Counted from the stretch's first letter, positions 16,919 to 26,714 are shown. The stretch: DNA of 64,000 nt from Eudoraea adriatica DSM 19308 (GCF_000382125.1 NZ_KB907549.1:460965-524964); one strand, 5' to 3'. Numbers and translations: made by a program. The notes: generated by a model not told the origin, from the sequence alone.

Positions 16919-17368
16919 ATGAAAATTGTTATTTGGATCCTAATTTTCCTTGGTACATTTAGTTTTATGGAGTTTATGGCTTGGTTTACTCACAAGTACA
17001 TAATGCATGGTTTTCTATGGAGTTTGCATAAAGATCATCATAAAAAAGATCATGGTTCATGGTTTGAACGCAATGATGCATTCTTTATTTTTTATGCAGT
17101 TGTCAGTATGACCTTCTTTTACCTGGCAACCTTTACCTCCTTTTGGTACGGCTGGCCATTGGGTTTTGGAATAATGGCGTATGGGGCAACCTACTTCATG
17201 GTTCATGACATTTTTATTCATCAGCGATTTAAAATGTTCAGAAATGCCAATAATTGGTATGCACGCGGTGTGCGGCGGGCACATAAAATGCACCATAAGC
17301 ATATTGGCAAGGAAGATGGCGAGTGTTTTGGTATGCTGATTGTTCCCTTCAAATATTTTAAGAAATGA
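16919..17368 (+). CDS. crtZ: Beta-carotene hydroxylase (CrtZ type)
   Basis: The 149-residue membrane di-iron hydroxylase has four histidine clusters of the CrtZ/fatty-acid hydroxylase fold: HKYIMH, HKDHH, HDIFIH and HKMHHKH. About three hydrophobic segments surround them. CrtZ adds 3-hydroxyl groups to beta-carotene rings, giving zeaxanthin. It starts 1 nt after the crtB stop codon and is the last gene of the operon. No terminator is obvious in the 49 nt before the converging thioredoxin gene. Confidence 0.93.
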   Translation: MKIVIWILIFLGTFSFMEFMAWFTHKYIMHGFLWSLHKDHHKKDHGSWFERNDAFFIFYAVVSMTFFYLATFTSFWYGWPLGFGIMAYGATYFMVHDIFIHQRFKMFRNANNWYARGVRRAHKMHHKHIGKEDGECFGMLIVPFKYFKK

Positions 17369-17417
17369 ATAGTTTCTTAATTTGAGAGGCTTCTAAAGTG
17401 ATTAGGAAGTCCTGAAA

Positions 17418-17975
17418 TTATTTTAACAGGCCATCCAATAATTCATGAACACTTTCAGCGTTCCAATCCGCAGATCCGGTTTCTGCCAAAATAATGCTTC
17501 CTTTTTTATCAATAATAAATGTGGTTGGCAAAGCCGCCGTGTAAAGGGTTTTTGGAGTAAAGCCGGATTCGAAATAAACCGGTAAATTATAATTCTTCTT
17601 TCTTAAGAAGTCAGACACTTTTTCCTTTTTATCCCTCGCAATAAACAAAAAAGTAACCTTTTCCCCGTACGCATTAAATAATAATTGTAAATCCGGCATT
17701 TCTGCAACACAAGGCGGGCACCAGGTAGCCCAGAAATTAATAAAGATAACTTCGCCCTTGTAATCTGCCAGATTTACCGCTTTACCTTCTGAATTTACCA
17801 GTTTAAAATCATAATCTTCCAGAATCTGCTGGGTTCTCTCCGGGACCGCTACAGGATTGTGTGATATTAACCTGTTAAGGTATACTTTGGCATGAAACCC
17901 CAGAGGCGTAAAAAAATAAAGTGCCAGCAATAGAATAATGCCAATATTTATTAGTTGTGTCCTTTTTAATTTCAC
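17418..17975 (-). CDS. TlpA-type membrane-anchored thioredoxin
   Basis: The 185-residue protein has an N-terminal membrane anchor (about 9-25) and a periplasmic thioredoxin fold with the active site FWATWCPPC (Cys86, Cys89) and a cis-proline region (AALPTTFIIDKKG). TlpA/ResA-like proteins reduce disulfides outside the cytoplasm, for example in cytochrome maturation. It follows a paralogue of identical length by 2 nt, so the pair arose by tandem duplication and is co-transcribed. This copy keeps both catalytic cysteines. Confidence 0.9.
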   Translation of the reverse strand: MKLKRTQLINIGIILLLALYFFTPLGFHAKVYLNRLISHNPVAVPERTQQILEDYDFKLVNSEGKAVNLADYKGEVIFINFWATWCPPCVAEMPDLQLLFNAYGEKVTFLFIARDKKEKVSDFLRKKNYNLPVYFESGFTPKTLYTAALPTTFIIDKKGSIILAETGSADWNAESVHELLDGLLK

Positions 17976-17977
17976 TT

Positions 17978-18535
17978 CTAATCTGTTAATTCATTTAAAA
18001 GGTTATAGATTGTCTTATTATCCCAATCGGCTATTCCTTCTTGCTTTACCCTAATATAGCCCTTTTTATCAATTATATATGATGAAGGAGGCTCAAGAAG
18101 AGTAAGGGGTGTTCTCTCTCCAATAATAAGATAGGTTACAGGGAAAGTAAATTTATTTTCCTTCATGAATGCTTCTACCGGAAGCCTTTCCTCATCTGTT
18201 ATTATATAGAAATCGACCTTATTTTTATAGCTGTCATACAGATTCTGTATGCTTTTCAGTTCAGCCGCGCATGGTAATCGCCACGATGCCCAGAAGTTGA
18301 TAAAAACAACTTTACCCCTGGAATTTTCAAAATTGAAGAACTCCCAGTTAGCATCTTTTAATTTCCAGTTGTAGTCTGTTATTCTTTTTTCTTCATCTAC
18401 CTCAATTACGTCCGGACTAAAAGAAAATATTCTGTTCAATAAAATTTTTCCCTGATACCCCAGCGGAGTAACAAAAAAAGCAAGCACGAAAGCTATGAGA
18501 AGTACATTTAGTATAGTTTTCCTGCTTTTTTTCAT
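17978..18535 (-). CDS. TlpA-type thioredoxin paralogue lacking the first active-site cysteine
   Basis: The 185-residue protein is collinear with the downstream paralogue, with an N-terminal anchor (about 8-23) and a thioredoxin fold. The active site reads FWASWRLPC: Arg86 replaces the nucleophilic cysteine, while Cys89 remains. The cis-proline region also differs (LEPPSSYIIDKKG). It cannot perform normal dithiol exchange. It may act as a holdase, bind one partner by the remaining cysteine, or partner with the intact copy. The frame is open and otherwise normal, which argues against simple decay. Confidence 0.87.
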   Translation of the reverse strand: MKKSRKTILNVLLIAFVLAFFVTPLGYQGKILLNRIFSFSPDVIEVDEEKRITDYNWKLKDANWEFFNFENSRGKVVFINFWASWRLPCAAELKSIQNLYDSYKNKVDFYIITDEERLPVEAFMKENKFTFPVTYLIIGERTPLTLLEPPSSYIIDKKGYIRVKQEGIADWDNKTIYNLLNELTD

Positions 18536-18559
18536 ACTATCACAGATTGGTAAAACTAA

Positions 18560-18587
18560 ATAACTCCCGAGGAATATCGGGAGTTAT
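18560..18587 (-). terminator. Hairpin between aconitase and the thioredoxin pair
   Basis: An 11-bp perfect stem (ataactcccga / tcgggagttat) with a 6-nt loop lies 23 nt after the aconitase stop. On the minus strand it is followed by a weak T-rich tail (TTTAGTTTT). Confidence 0.6.
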
Positions 18588-18609
18588 ACTACTTCGTTTT
18601 GGATGTATT

Positions 18610-20877
18610 TTATGCTGCATTTTCTTTCTTTATCACATTTAAAGCAGAACCTTCGTGAAACCATTCAATCTGTTGAAGATTATAGGTATGCCTGGCTTCG
18701 ATCAGATCTTTTGTTCCATCGGCATGAACTGCCTCGATAGTCAATGGTTTGTCCGGAGCAAATTCTTTAATATCCACAAAGTTAAAAGTATCATCTTCCT
18801 GTATAAGGTCATAGTCACTTTCCCTGGCAAAGGTTAAAGCAAGCATTCCCTGCTTCTTTAAGTTTGTTTCATGAATACGCGCAAATGACTTTACAAGGAC
18901 TGCAGCTACACCCAAATGTCTGGGTTGCATAGCAGCATGCTCACGCGAAGATCCTTCACCATAATTATGATCACCAACTACAAGGGTCTTTATACCACTG
19001 GCTTTATAAGCTCGCTGTGTATCCGGCACGCCACCATATTCTCCGGTTAGTTGGTTTTTTACAAAATTTGTTTTTTTATTAAAGGCATTTACCGCCCCTA
19101 TCAAAGTATTGTTGGCAATATTATCAAGGTGTCCCCTGTATCTGAGCCATGGGCCGGCCATTGAAATATGGTCTGTTGTACATTTGCCAAATGCTTTAAT
19201 AAGAAGCTTCATATTTTGAAGGCTATCCGCTGAAATTGGTTCAAAAGGCTCTAAAACCTGTAACCTTTCAGAGTCTTTCGTTACAACAACTTCTACCCCA
19301 CTGCCATCTTCATCGGGTGCCAGGTAACCGGCATCCTCCACCTCAAAACCTTTCGGGGGCAATTCAATTCCCTCAGGTTCCTGTAATTTAATTTCCTTTC
19401 CATCTTCATTTAGTAGTGTATCGTTCATAGGGTCAAAATCTAACCTTCCGGAAAGTGCAATCGCAGCCACCATTTCGGGGGAACCTACAAAGGCATGAGT
19501 GTTGGGGTTGCCATCGGCTCTTTTAGAAAAATTTCGGTTAAACGAATGTACAATAGTATTTTTCTCCTCCCCTTTGAGATCACTTCTGTCCCATTGTCCA
19601 ATGCAAGGCCCACATGCATTGGTAAATATAGTTGCACCCAGATTTTCAAATATCTGTAATAATCCGTCGCGTTCAGCGGTGTATCTAATTTGTTCTGAAC
19701 CCGGATTAATTCCAAAATCTGATTTAGGCTTTATATTATTATCCACAGCTTGTTTGGCAATAGATGCCGCCCTTGTTAAATCCTCATAGGAAGAATTGGT
19801 ACAGGACCCAATAAGTCCCCAGTCTACCTGAATTGGCCAGTCATTTGTCCTGGCTTTCGCCCCCAATTCACCAACAGGTGTTGCCAAATCTGGCGTAAAA
19901 GGACCATTAAGGTGTGGCCTCAGCTCATCTAAATTTATTTCTATGAGTTCATCAAAGTACTTTTCAGGTTCTGCATAAACCTCCGGATCTGCCGTGAGAT
20001 ACTCCCTCACTTCATTGGCCGCATCGGCAATATCACTTCTGTCTGTTGCACGGAGATATCGCTCCATTGAATCATCATAACCAAATGTAGATGTTGTAGC
20101 CCCAATTTCGGCACCCATGTTACAGATTGTTCCTTTGCCCGTGCAGGAAAGATTCCTGGCGCCTTCTCCAAAATATTCCACAATTGCACCGGTACCCCCT
20201 TTTACTGTTAGAATGCCCGCCACTTTTAAGATCACATCCTTTGCTGAAGTCCAACCTGAAATCTTACCTGTAAGCTTAACCCCAATTAATTTTGGAAACT
20301 TCAGTTCCCAGGCCATGCCAGCCATAACATCAACTGCATCCGCACCTCCAACTCCAATTGCTAACATTCCCAGACCTCCCGCATTAACAGTGTGAGAATC
20401 TGTTCCTATCATCATGCCACCGGGAAATGCATAATTTTCCAGTACTACCTGATGAATTATTCCGGCCCCCGGTTTCCAAAACCCTATTCCGTATTTATTA
20501 GAAACCGATTCCAGAAAATTGAATACCTCAGCACTTGTACTATTAGCCGTTTTTAAATCAATTGCTGCACCGCTTTTGGCCTGGATTAAATGATCACAAT
20601 GAACCGTAGTAGGAACGGCTACTTTAGGTTTACCAGCCTGCATAAATTGCAAAAGAGCCATCTGGGCCGTTGCATCCTGACAAGCTACCCTATCCGGAGC
20701 AAAATCTACATAATCCTTGCCACGCCTAAAAGCTTTTGTTGGCTTACCATCCCAAAGATGGGCATATAATATTTTTTCGGATAGTGTTAATGGTCTTCCA
20801 ACTATATCACGTGCGGTATCAATACTTTCCGCTATATTGGCGTAGACCCCTTTAATCATGTCAATATCAAATGCCAT
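18610..20877 (-). CDS. acn: Aconitate hydratase, mitochondrial-type
   Basis: The 755-residue enzyme converts citrate to isocitrate in the TCA cycle using a [4Fe-4S] cluster. Cluster ligands are visible as Cys359 in [10 protein letters not shown] and Cys422/Cys425 in [10 protein letters not shown]. The C-terminal swivel domain has [21 protein letters not shown]. Length and sequence order fit the mitochondrial-like aconitase common in Bacteroidetes rather than the longer AcnA/IRP type. On the minus strand TAATTTTA (20910-20917) is a likely -7 element. The 283-nt upstream gap to the MoxR gene shows no other gene. Confidence 0.95.
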   Translation of the reverse strand: MAFDIDMIKGVYANIAESIDTARDIVGRPLTLSEKILYAHLWDGKPTKAFRRGKDYVDFAPDRVACQDATAQMALLQFMQAGKPKVAVPTTVHCDHLIQAKSGAAIDLKTANSTSAEVFNFLESVSNKYGIGFWKPGAGIIHQVVLENYAFPGGMMIGTDSHTVNAGGLGMLAIGVGGADAVDVMAGMAWELKFPKLIGVKLTGKISGWTSAKDVILKVAGILTVKGGTGAIVEYFGEGARNLSCTGKGTICNMGAEIGATTSTFGYDDSMERYLRATDRSDIADAANEVREYLTADPEVYAEPEKYFDELIEINLDELRPHLNGPFTPDLATPVGELGAKARTNDWPIQVDWGLIGSCTNSSYEDLTRAASIAKQAVDNNIKPKSDFGINPGSEQIRYTAERDGLLQIFENLGATIFTNACGPCIGQWDRSDLKGEEKNTIVHSFNRNFSKRADGNPNTHAFVGSPEMVAAIALSGRLDFDPMNDTLLNEDGKEIKLQEPEGIELPPKGFEVEDAGYLAPDEDGSGVEVVVTKDSERLQVLEPFEPISADSLQNMKLLIKAFGKCTTDHISMAGPWLRYRGHLDNIANNTLIGAVNAFNKKTNFVKNQLTGEYGGVPDTQRAYKASGIKTLVVGDHNYGEGSSREHAAMQPRHLGVAAVLVKSFARIHETNLKKQGMLALTFARESDYDLIQEDDTFNFVDIKEFAPDKPLTIEAVHADGTKDLIEARHTYNLQQIEWFHEGSALNVIKKENAA

Positions 20878-21160
20878 TATTCTTGAGTTTATCTGTTAAT
20901 TGAATTCCGTAAAATTAGTAAAATAGCCGGGCTAAAGGAAATTTTTAGAATAGGATTACATTATTAATTTCGCTATTCTATATTTTATTTTTCAATCCTT
21001 CCTGCCATGCGAAAAACCAGAAATCAAATTCCCTTTTTTTCATTCCACAAACATATACATTTAAGACTCGTAATCAATACTCAAAACGGGTTTTACCATC
21101 AAAGTCGTTCAACTAAATTTTAACTCCGGACCAGGTTCATAGAATGTTACTGAAAATTTA

Positions 21161-22114
21161 TTAAAGAAGTTTATTTATTATATCTTCTTCCGAGATACCT
21201 TCGGCTTCCGCCTTGTAGTTTTTAATTATTCTATGTCTGAGAATTCCCATGGCAACGGCTTGCACATCCTCTATATCCGGAGAGAACTTACCATTAATGG
21301 CGGCATGGGCCTTGGCTCCTAATATAAGGTTTTGAGAAGCCCGTGGTCCGGCACCCCAATCCAGGTATTGTTTTACATAATCCGAAGAAGTATCCAATCC
21401 CGGTCGTGTACTACTTACCAGTTTCACGGCATAATCTACTACATTATCCGGAACCGGTATTCTTCTCACCAGATGCTGTACTTCCAAAATTTCATCTGCA
21501 TTGAACAAGGCATTCACTTCGGGAAATTCATCATTGGTAGTCGTCTTTACTACCCGGGTTTCCTCCTCAACAGATGGGTATTTTAATTCAATTGCAAACA
21601 TAAACCGATCCAGCTGTGCCTCGGGCAAGGGATACGTGCCTTCCTGTTCAATAGGATTTTGCGTGGCGAGAACAAAATATGGTGCGGAGAGTTTATGTTG
21701 TACTCCTGTTATTGTAACCGCCCTTTCCTGCATAGCTTCTAATAGAGCTGCCTGGGTTTTAGGTGGGGTTCTATTAATTTCGTCAGCCAGAATTATATTG
21801 GCAAAAATAGGTCCTTTTATAAATTTGAAATTCCTATTCTGGTCTAACACCTCACTACCTAAAATATCACTAGGCATAAGATCTGGCGTAAACTGTATTC
21901 TCTTAAAGTCGAGTCCCAGGGTACGTGCAATTGTATTTACCATTAAGGTTTTGGCTAATCCAGGAACACCAATTAACAACGAATGACCTCCGGTATAAAT
22001 AGATAAAAGAATTTGGTCTATGACAGAGTCCTGACCTATAATAATCTTGGCTATTTCCTTTCTTAGAGCCTTATGTTTGGCTACTAAATTATTGATTGCT
22101 GTAACGTCAGACAT
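21161..22114 (-). CDS. MoxR-type AAA+ ATPase
   Basis: The protein has 317 residues from ATG at 22114 (MSDVTAINN). An upstream in-frame ATG at 22150 would overlap the preceding gene by 32 nt and adds residues not seen in the family. Walker A is IGVPGLAKTLMVNT (the variant G-x4-AKT of MoxR), Walker B is IILADEINRTPPKTQAALLEAMQE, and the sensor region is FVLATQNPIEQEGTYPLPEAQLDRF. MoxR proteins act as chaperones for metal insertion or complex assembly, often with VWA/DUF58 proteins. Those partners are absent here. It follows the parvulin genes, a standard Flavobacteria order. Confidence 0.92.
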   Translation of the reverse strand: MSDVTAINNLVAKHKALRKEIAKIIIGQDSVIDQILLSIYTGGHSLLIGVPGLAKTLMVNTIARTLGLDFKRIQFTPDLMPSDILGSEVLDQNRNFKFIKGPIFANIILADEINRTPPKTQAALLEAMQERAVTITGVQHKLSAPYFVLATQNPIEQEGTYPLPEAQLDRFMFAIELKYPSVEEETRVVKTTTNDEFPEVNALFNADEILEVQHLVRRIPVPDNVVDYAVKLVSSTRPGLDTSSDYVKQYLDWGAGPRASQNLILGAKAHAAINGKFSPDIEDVQAVAMGILRHRIIKNYKAEAEGISEEDIINKLL

Positions 22115-22118
22115 CCGG

Positions 22119-23570
22119 TTATTCCTTGACCCATTTATTGGCAAATTCACAATCTCTATTTTCCACGCCTACACTTACATAAGTATCTGCAATATGATCA
22201 TTTAGCCATTTTCTGATAGTATTAAACTGTTTATCCCTTAATGCAAGTTCCTGAATTTTAATATAGTCCTGGGCAAAGTTCGCTTCATGTTCGTCATATC
22301 TGTTTGTCACCTTCAGAATCTTATACCTTGGAGGACCTCCGGTTGGATCCTGCTCAAGCGTAGGCTGCGATATTTCATTATCCTTTAAGTTCCTTACCTG
22401 GTTATAGAGTGCTGGATCCATCTTAGTGAGTTCAAAACGAGAATCAAAGTTAATTGGATTTCTTAATAAGCCGCCGTCGAACTTGGTTTCTTTTTCGTCC
22501 GAAAAATTCAAAGCCGCCTCCGCGAATGTATATTTACCTTCAATCAGATGCTTTCTAATCGTGTCTAATTCAACTCTTGCTTTGTCGATAGAAGATTGAG
22601 GAATCTCCGGTTGCAACAGAATATGACGTAAGTCCAATTCCTGGCCTCTTATCTTTTCAATATAAATTATATGGTATCCAAAAGAAGTTTCAAATGGTTC
22701 TGAAATTTCTCCCTGGCGAAGACTAAAAGCCACATCCTTAAATTCCTTTACGAAAGGTGTTTCCCTTGTCATACTGTAAAAACCGCCTTTGGACTTGGAA
22801 CCGGGGTCTTGCGAATACAATATAGCTTTTACACTAAAACTTGCATCATTGTCTTCGCAATCTGCTTTGATTTCATTTAGTTTATTAATTGTCTTTTGTT
22901 TCTCCTCCTCAGGAATTTCCGGAATCTTCACGATCTGAGAAATTTCCAGTTCTGCCCCAAACACCGGTTTTTCATCCGCGGGAATTTTATTGAAAAATTG
23001 TCTTACTTCTTCGGGCGTAACTTCTATTTCACTGATAATTTTTTGCTGCATTTTCTCCGAAAGCATTCTCAGCTTATTAATATTGTACAATTCTTCACGG
23101 AAATCTTCCACGCTTTCTTTATTGTAGAAATCGAGCACCTTTTCCATAGATCCAACCTGCTGCACCAACTGTTGCATTTGGCGGTCGCTTGTAGCATTTA
23201 CCTCATCGTCAGATACCAAAATACTATCCTGTACGGCCTGATGAGCATAAAGACGGTCTTCCATTAATTTTCCCAATAAACCGCAATGGGTAATATCGTC
23301 CATGGCAGCCCCCTGACTACGGAGATCTATAAGGGTTTTTTCGATATCCGAATCCAGGATCAGGTAGTCTCCTACTACTGCCGAAATACCGTCAAGCTTT
23401 ATTTTCTTAAACGTGTTAACCGTGTCTTTTTTAACTCCGGCATCAGCGAGCATAGGCGTTTCCGGTGGTTCTATCTGAGTATCGGGAATAGAATCATTTT
23501 CCTGTGCCCGCACACTGATAAAAACCATAAAAAAGCATAAAAAACCTAGTATGCTGTTCCTATTTCTCAT
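22119..23570 (-). CDS. SurA-like periplasmic peptidyl-prolyl isomerase with two parvulin domains
   Basis: The protein has 483 residues from ATG 23570, which begins a clean signal peptide (MRNRNSILGFLCFFMVFISVRAQ). A longer frame to 23603 would overlap the upstream gene by 44 nt. A SurA N-terminal helical domain (about 50-200) leads to a first parvulin domain (about 210-310; KGGFYSMTRETPFVKEFKDVAF and FGYHIIYIEKIRG) and a second (about 315-420; LDLRHILLQPE, FDGGLLRN). SurA-like chaperones help outer-membrane proteins fold. It overlaps the preceding lipoprotein gene by 11 nt and precedes MoxR by 4 nt. Confidence 0.9.
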   Translation of the reverse strand: MRNRNSILGFLCFFMVFISVRAQENDSIPDTQIEPPETPMLADAGVKKDTVNTFKKIKLDGISAVVGDYLILDSDIEKTLIDLRSQGAAMDDITHCGLLGKLMEDRLYAHQAVQDSILVSDDEVNATSDRQMQQLVQQVGSMEKVLDFYNKESVEDFREELYNINKLRMLSEKMQQKIISEIEVTPEEVRQFFNKIPADEKPVFGAELEISQIVKIPEIPEEEKQKTINKLNEIKADCEDNDASFSVKAILYSQDPGSKSKGGFYSMTRETPFVKEFKDVAFSLRQGEISEPFETSFGYHIIYIEKIRGQELDLRHILLQPEIPQSSIDKARVELDTIRKHLIEGKYTFAEAALNFSDEKETKFDGGLLRNPINFDSRFELTKMDPALYNQVRNLKDNEISQPTLEQDPTGGPPRYKILKVTNRYDEHEANFAQDYIKIQELALRDKQFNTIRKWLNDHIADTYVSVGVENRDCEFANKWVKE

Positions 23571-24447
23571 AAACTTCGAATACTTTTTCCTTAGTTGCTT
23601 CATCTATAATTTCTGTTTCCAGTTTTCTTATATAGTCCAATTTTCTTCTGTTAAGAAGTACCTGCCTTATGCGGGGTTCGACATAAGAGAGTGGTGCAAT
23701 TTCATTGACCCCAAGAACATCGTTTACCTTTGTCAAATATACCCCCATTGCATCCTCCAATTCAAAAAATTGTGATTTTTTTAAGTATCTGTCTTCATTA
23801 TCAATATTCAGGGGTGGTATCTCTTCTATGACGCGTGAAGCAGGAACCCAAAGCGAATCATTAAAATTCAATTTTTTGAACTGCACCCCAATGGAATCCA
23901 AATACCTGATATCTTCCTGTTCAAAACGCCTTAAGCTTTCTGTAACTTCTTTGGTATTTAGAAATTGAAGGGGCAAATGAATAAACCTGAGTTTAACTAT
24001 TTTTTCCTTAAGCTTAAAATTCTCTTTCTCCTTTTCGTAAAACCTGTTTAATTCTTCCTGAGTAACTATAGTATCCTCTACCTGATTGATCAATGCTTCT
24101 TTATAGGCCCTTGTATACAAATCTGTGCGGTAATTAGAAACCAATTGTTCAAATTCTGAAATCTTCTCATCCGGCAAATTAATTATTGCTTTATCCAGAA
24201 GTATTTGTTTTGTGGCCCAATTATTTATGTAATTGGTGACTACGGATGCACTATCCTGTTTTGTAATAGTATTACCCAGAACAGCTGCTACCTCTTCCCA
24301 ATACAAATAAGTATCACCAACCCTGGCCAGGGGTTCTCCATTTATATCACTCTTTAAAAAGGAGTTACATGAAAATAAAAAGGCCACCAATGTGGCAATC
24401 CCCACAGATATTCTTATTTTTCCTGTCTCTTGGTTTAAAAAACGCAT
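23560..24447 (-). CDS. SurA N-domain-like lipoprotein, parvulin-family companion
   Basis: The 295-residue protein starts at ATG 24447, ahead of a lipoprotein signal (ISVGIATLVAFLFSC); another ATG lies 7 codons upstream. The mature sequence (GEPLARVGDTYLYWEEVAAVL, VVTNYINNWATKQILLDKAI) resembles the N-terminal domain of PpiC/SurA chaperones, with a long charged helix (ELNRFYEKEKENFKLKEKIVKL). The C-terminal half (about 140-285) aligns with a degenerate parvulin region without clear isomerase motifs. It likely works with the SurA-like protein encoded next. The function is inferred from context. Confidence 0.8.
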   Translation of the reverse strand: MRFLNQETGKIRISVGIATLVAFLFSCNSFLKSDINGEPLARVGDTYLYWEEVAAVLGNTITKQDSASVVTNYINNWATKQILLDKAIINLPDEKISEFEQLVSNYRTDLYTRAYKEALINQVEDTIVTQEELNRFYEKEKENFKLKEKIVKLRFIHLPLQFLNTKEVTESLRRFEQEDIRYLDSIGVQFKKLNFNDSLWVPASRVIEEIPPLNIDNEDRYLKKSQFFELEDAMGVYLTKVNDVLGVNEIAPLSYVEPRIRQVLLNRRKLDYIRKLETEIIDEATKEKVFEVYEK

Positions 24448-24640
24448 TCGACAAAAATAAGAATTCAATCCTGCCGGGCAAGCAATACCAATGCGGATTA
24501 ACAGATTTTTAGTACGTCATTTTTTTTATTTAGTACATTAGTGGAACTAACTATAGGCTTATCTTTAAATGGTTCAATAGTATTTCCGGGTCGGGATTTG
24601 TATATAAAGGCATTTCATTAACCAAATAAACTAAATAGTC

Positions 24641-24889
24641 GTGGGCAGAAAAATTAAATTAATTTGGGATTTCAGAGGACCTGAAGCCAAAGAAATTGCC
24701 ATACATCACAAAAGGCATTTGATAGATTTTATAGCAGCTGAAAAGCTTAGCTTAAACATTACCGGCAATACAGAATTAAGTTCCATGCACAGCATAGCAT
24801 ATATGGTTGTCGAAGAAGCTGATATGCCCGGCGTACGAGACGCGCTAAAACCACATAGAGGTGAAGTTTATTCGGAACAGCAGCATTAA
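24641..24889 (+). CDS. Small conserved flavobacterial protein of unknown function
   Basis: The 82-residue protein starts with GTG at 24641 (reads MGRKIKLIWDFRGPEA). No ATG start is available upstream in frame, and internal ones would lose the conserved front. It is soluble with no cysteines. From memory, similar short proteins with an IWDFRGP...HH motif and a DALKPHRGE ending occur widely in Flavobacteria next to diverse genes. The role is unknown. It sits 15 nt before a beta-lactamase-like hydrolase gene in the same direction and may share its transcript. Confidence 0.8.
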   Translation: MGRKIKLIWDFRGPEAKEIAIHHKRHLIDFIAAEKLSLNITGNTELSSMHSIAYMVVEEADMPGVRDALKPHRGEVYSEQQH

Positions 24890-24904
24890 CCAAACTTCCA
24901 CGTA

Positions 24905-26047
24905 TTGAAAACTTTAAAACTAACTTTATTACTATTTTTTTTAGTTTCACTTTCATGTGAGACCAAGAAAAAAGAAAACAAACCAATGGCAACGGTTTTG
25001 GCATCTCAAAATTCATCGCTACGGAAGGTTTTGGACAATGTTGATCCATATGAAGTGCAAATACTATATACTCAAATAGACCGCAGCCCTGATAGCATTA
25101 TCTTCACTGATTTTGAATTTCAACTGGATCATACGAATTATTTTTATCCGGCGAGTACGGTAAAATTACCAATTGCAGTGCTAGCTCTTGAAAAATTGAA
25201 CCTTACAGATACATTAGATAGAAATACCAGGTACTATATTGAAGGAGATTCGGTTGAAAATACCTTTGCCGAAGATATTTCGAAAATTTTAGCGGTTAGC
25301 GACAACCATGCAAACAATAGATTGCTTGAATTTCAGGGACAAGATGCTATTAATGCAAGGCTGGAGGCAAAGGGCATAGCCCCTGTAAGGATTTCTCACA
25401 GGCTAGGCATACATTCAGATGATTTAACAACAAAGCCACTTGTCCTATATATGAATGATAGTACCACCGGAATATCTGAACCAATAAATAATTCAGAACC
25501 ATTGCCTTTAAATCTTAACCGAATAAAAAAGGGCGTTGGATACTACAAAAAAGACTCATTACATAATGAACCATTTGATTTCAGCTTTAAAAATTACTAT
25601 CCCATTGGTTCACAGCACCAGGTGCTGAAAAGAATAATATTCCCGGAGTTATTCGATGCAACCGAAAGGTTTAATCTTAGTGAGGATCAAAGAGAATTTC
25701 TGCTAAACGCGATGTATACTTTACCTAAAGATGCGGGTTATGACCAGGAAGAATATTATGACAGTTATTGCAAATTTTTTATCTATGGAGACTCTAAAGA
25801 AAATATCCCGGAACATATTAGAATATACAATAAAGTGGGGTTTGCTTATGGCACCTTAACGGATTGCGCATACATAGTAGATGAGAAGAACCAAATAGAA
25901 TTTATGCTTACGGCAACCATATTAGTTAATGAAGATGGCATTTTCAATGATGACAAATATGAATATGATGAGATAGGAATTCCTTTCTTAGCTGCGCTTG
26001 GGAGGGAATTTTACCAGTATGAGCTGGAAAGAAAAAAAGCACCGTAA
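24905..26047 (+). CDS. Class A beta-lactamase-like serine hydrolase lipoprotein
   Basis: The 380-residue protein uses TTG at 24905 as start. This is required because the lipoprotein signal (LLFFLVSLSC, Cys18) begins there; the next ATG would delete it. Serine-hydrolase motifs are S-x2-K (Ser84-Lys87 in YPASTVKLP), SDN (Ser132-Asn134) and a K-T-G-like KVG late in the protein (RIYNKVGFAYG). This is the class A fold, but the protein is longer than true beta-lactamases (about 290), with extra segments around 165-270. It may act on a periplasmic peptide or cell-wall substrate. Drug resistance cannot be concluded. Confidence 0.83.
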   Translation: MKTLKLTLLLFFLVSLSCETKKKENKPMATVLASQNSSLRKVLDNVDPYEVQILYTQIDRSPDSIIFTDFEFQLDHTNYFYPASTVKLPIAVLALEKLNLTDTLDRNTRYYIEGDSVENTFAEDISKILAVSDNHANNRLLEFQGQDAINARLEAKGIAPVRISHRLGIHSDDLTTKPLVLYMNDSTTGISEPINNSEPLPLNLNRIKKGVGYYKKDSLHNEPFDFSFKNYYPIGSQHQVLKRIIFPELFDATERFNLSEDQREFLLNAMYTLPKDAGYDQEEYYDSYCKFFIYGDSKENIPEHIRIYNKVGFAYGTLTDCAYIVDEKNQIEFMLTATILVNEDGIFNDDKYEYDEIGIPFLAALGREFYQYELERKKAP

Positions 26048-26060
26048 TTACGGTGCTTTT
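26035..26060. terminator. Bidirectional terminator between converging genes
   Basis: A perfect 26-bp palindrome (arms reading aaaagcaccgtaa) contains the stop codon of the hydrolase gene and is flanked by A and T tracts. The fasciclin gene ends 21 nt further on the other strand. Confidence 0.85.
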
Positions 26061-26080
26061 AAATTTAATTATGTCTGGAA

Positions 26081-26599
26081 TTAAGGCATAACCACGTCTT
26101 CAATGATATGGATAACCCCATTAGAAGCCATTACATCTGTCTTAGCGATCTTGCTGTAATTACCACTCTGATCCATAAGGTAAATCCCTCCGTCTTTAGC
26201 AACAGCTGTAAGCGTTGCGCCATTAAGGGTTGTCAGTTCGGCTTTACCGTTTCCTGCCTCCAAAGCAGCACCAACAGCGGCGGCATCAACTTTACCTGCT
26301 ACTACGTGGTAGGTTAAAATTGCAGATAACTTTTCTTTGTTTTCAGGAGCTAAAAGTGAATTTAGTGTATTGGTATCTATTTTGGCAAATCCGGCATTTA
26401 CCGGTGCAAAAACTGTAAAAGGCCCATCGCCCTGAAGAGCAGTTACCAGGTCTGCTGCTTTTAAAGCACTAACCAGGGTAGAGAAATCATCTACAGATAC
26501 TGCGATATCCACGATGTCCATAGAATTGTCTTGAGCTGTGGTAGTTTGAGTAGAGAACATCAAAGCTACAGTTGAAAGGATTAAGAAAATTTTTTTCAT
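26081..26599 (-). CDS. Secreted fasciclin (FAS1) domain protein
   Basis: The 172-residue protein has a signal peptide (MKKIFLILSTVALMFSTQTTTAQ) and one FAS1 domain. The H1 region is GPFTVFAPVNAGFAKI, the YH motif is ILTYHVVAGKV and the H2 region is VMASNGVIHIIEDVVMP. FAS1 domains mediate adhesion or ligand binding outside the membrane. The gene is divergent, across 115 nt, from an ECF sigma factor and an RskA-like anti-sigma factor. This pairing recalls the mycobacterial SigK-RskA system, which controls the fasciclin proteins MPT70/MPT83. That it is the sigma target here is inference. Confidence 0.92.
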   Translation of the reverse strand: MKKIFLILSTVALMFSTQTTTAQDNSMDIVDIAVSVDDFSTLVSALKAADLVTALQGDGPFTVFAPVNAGFAKIDTNTLNSLLAPENKEKLSAILTYHVVAGKVDAAAVGAALEAGNGKAELTTLNGATLTAVAKDGGIYLMDQSGNYSKIAKTDVMASNGVIHIIEDVVMP

Positions 26600-26714
26600 G
26601 ATTTGTTTAAAGATTTAATATTAGTATTTGTGTGCACTTTGCATTAGTAAATACACACAGGTGATGGCCATGGATGAGGAAAGTTATTTTTTATCATATC
26701 TTTAACACAAGTTT

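Noticed and set aside
21501-21986. Plus-strand open frame of 161 codons inside the MoxR gene
   Set aside because: It is fully antisense to an intact MoxR gene with all AAA+ motifs, has low-complexity composition and no recognisable domain.
24905-26047. Calling the serine hydrolase an antibiotic-resistance beta-lactamase
   Set aside because: It is about 90 residues longer than class A enzymes with large insertions, and the KTG motif is replaced by KVG. Only the fold is supported.
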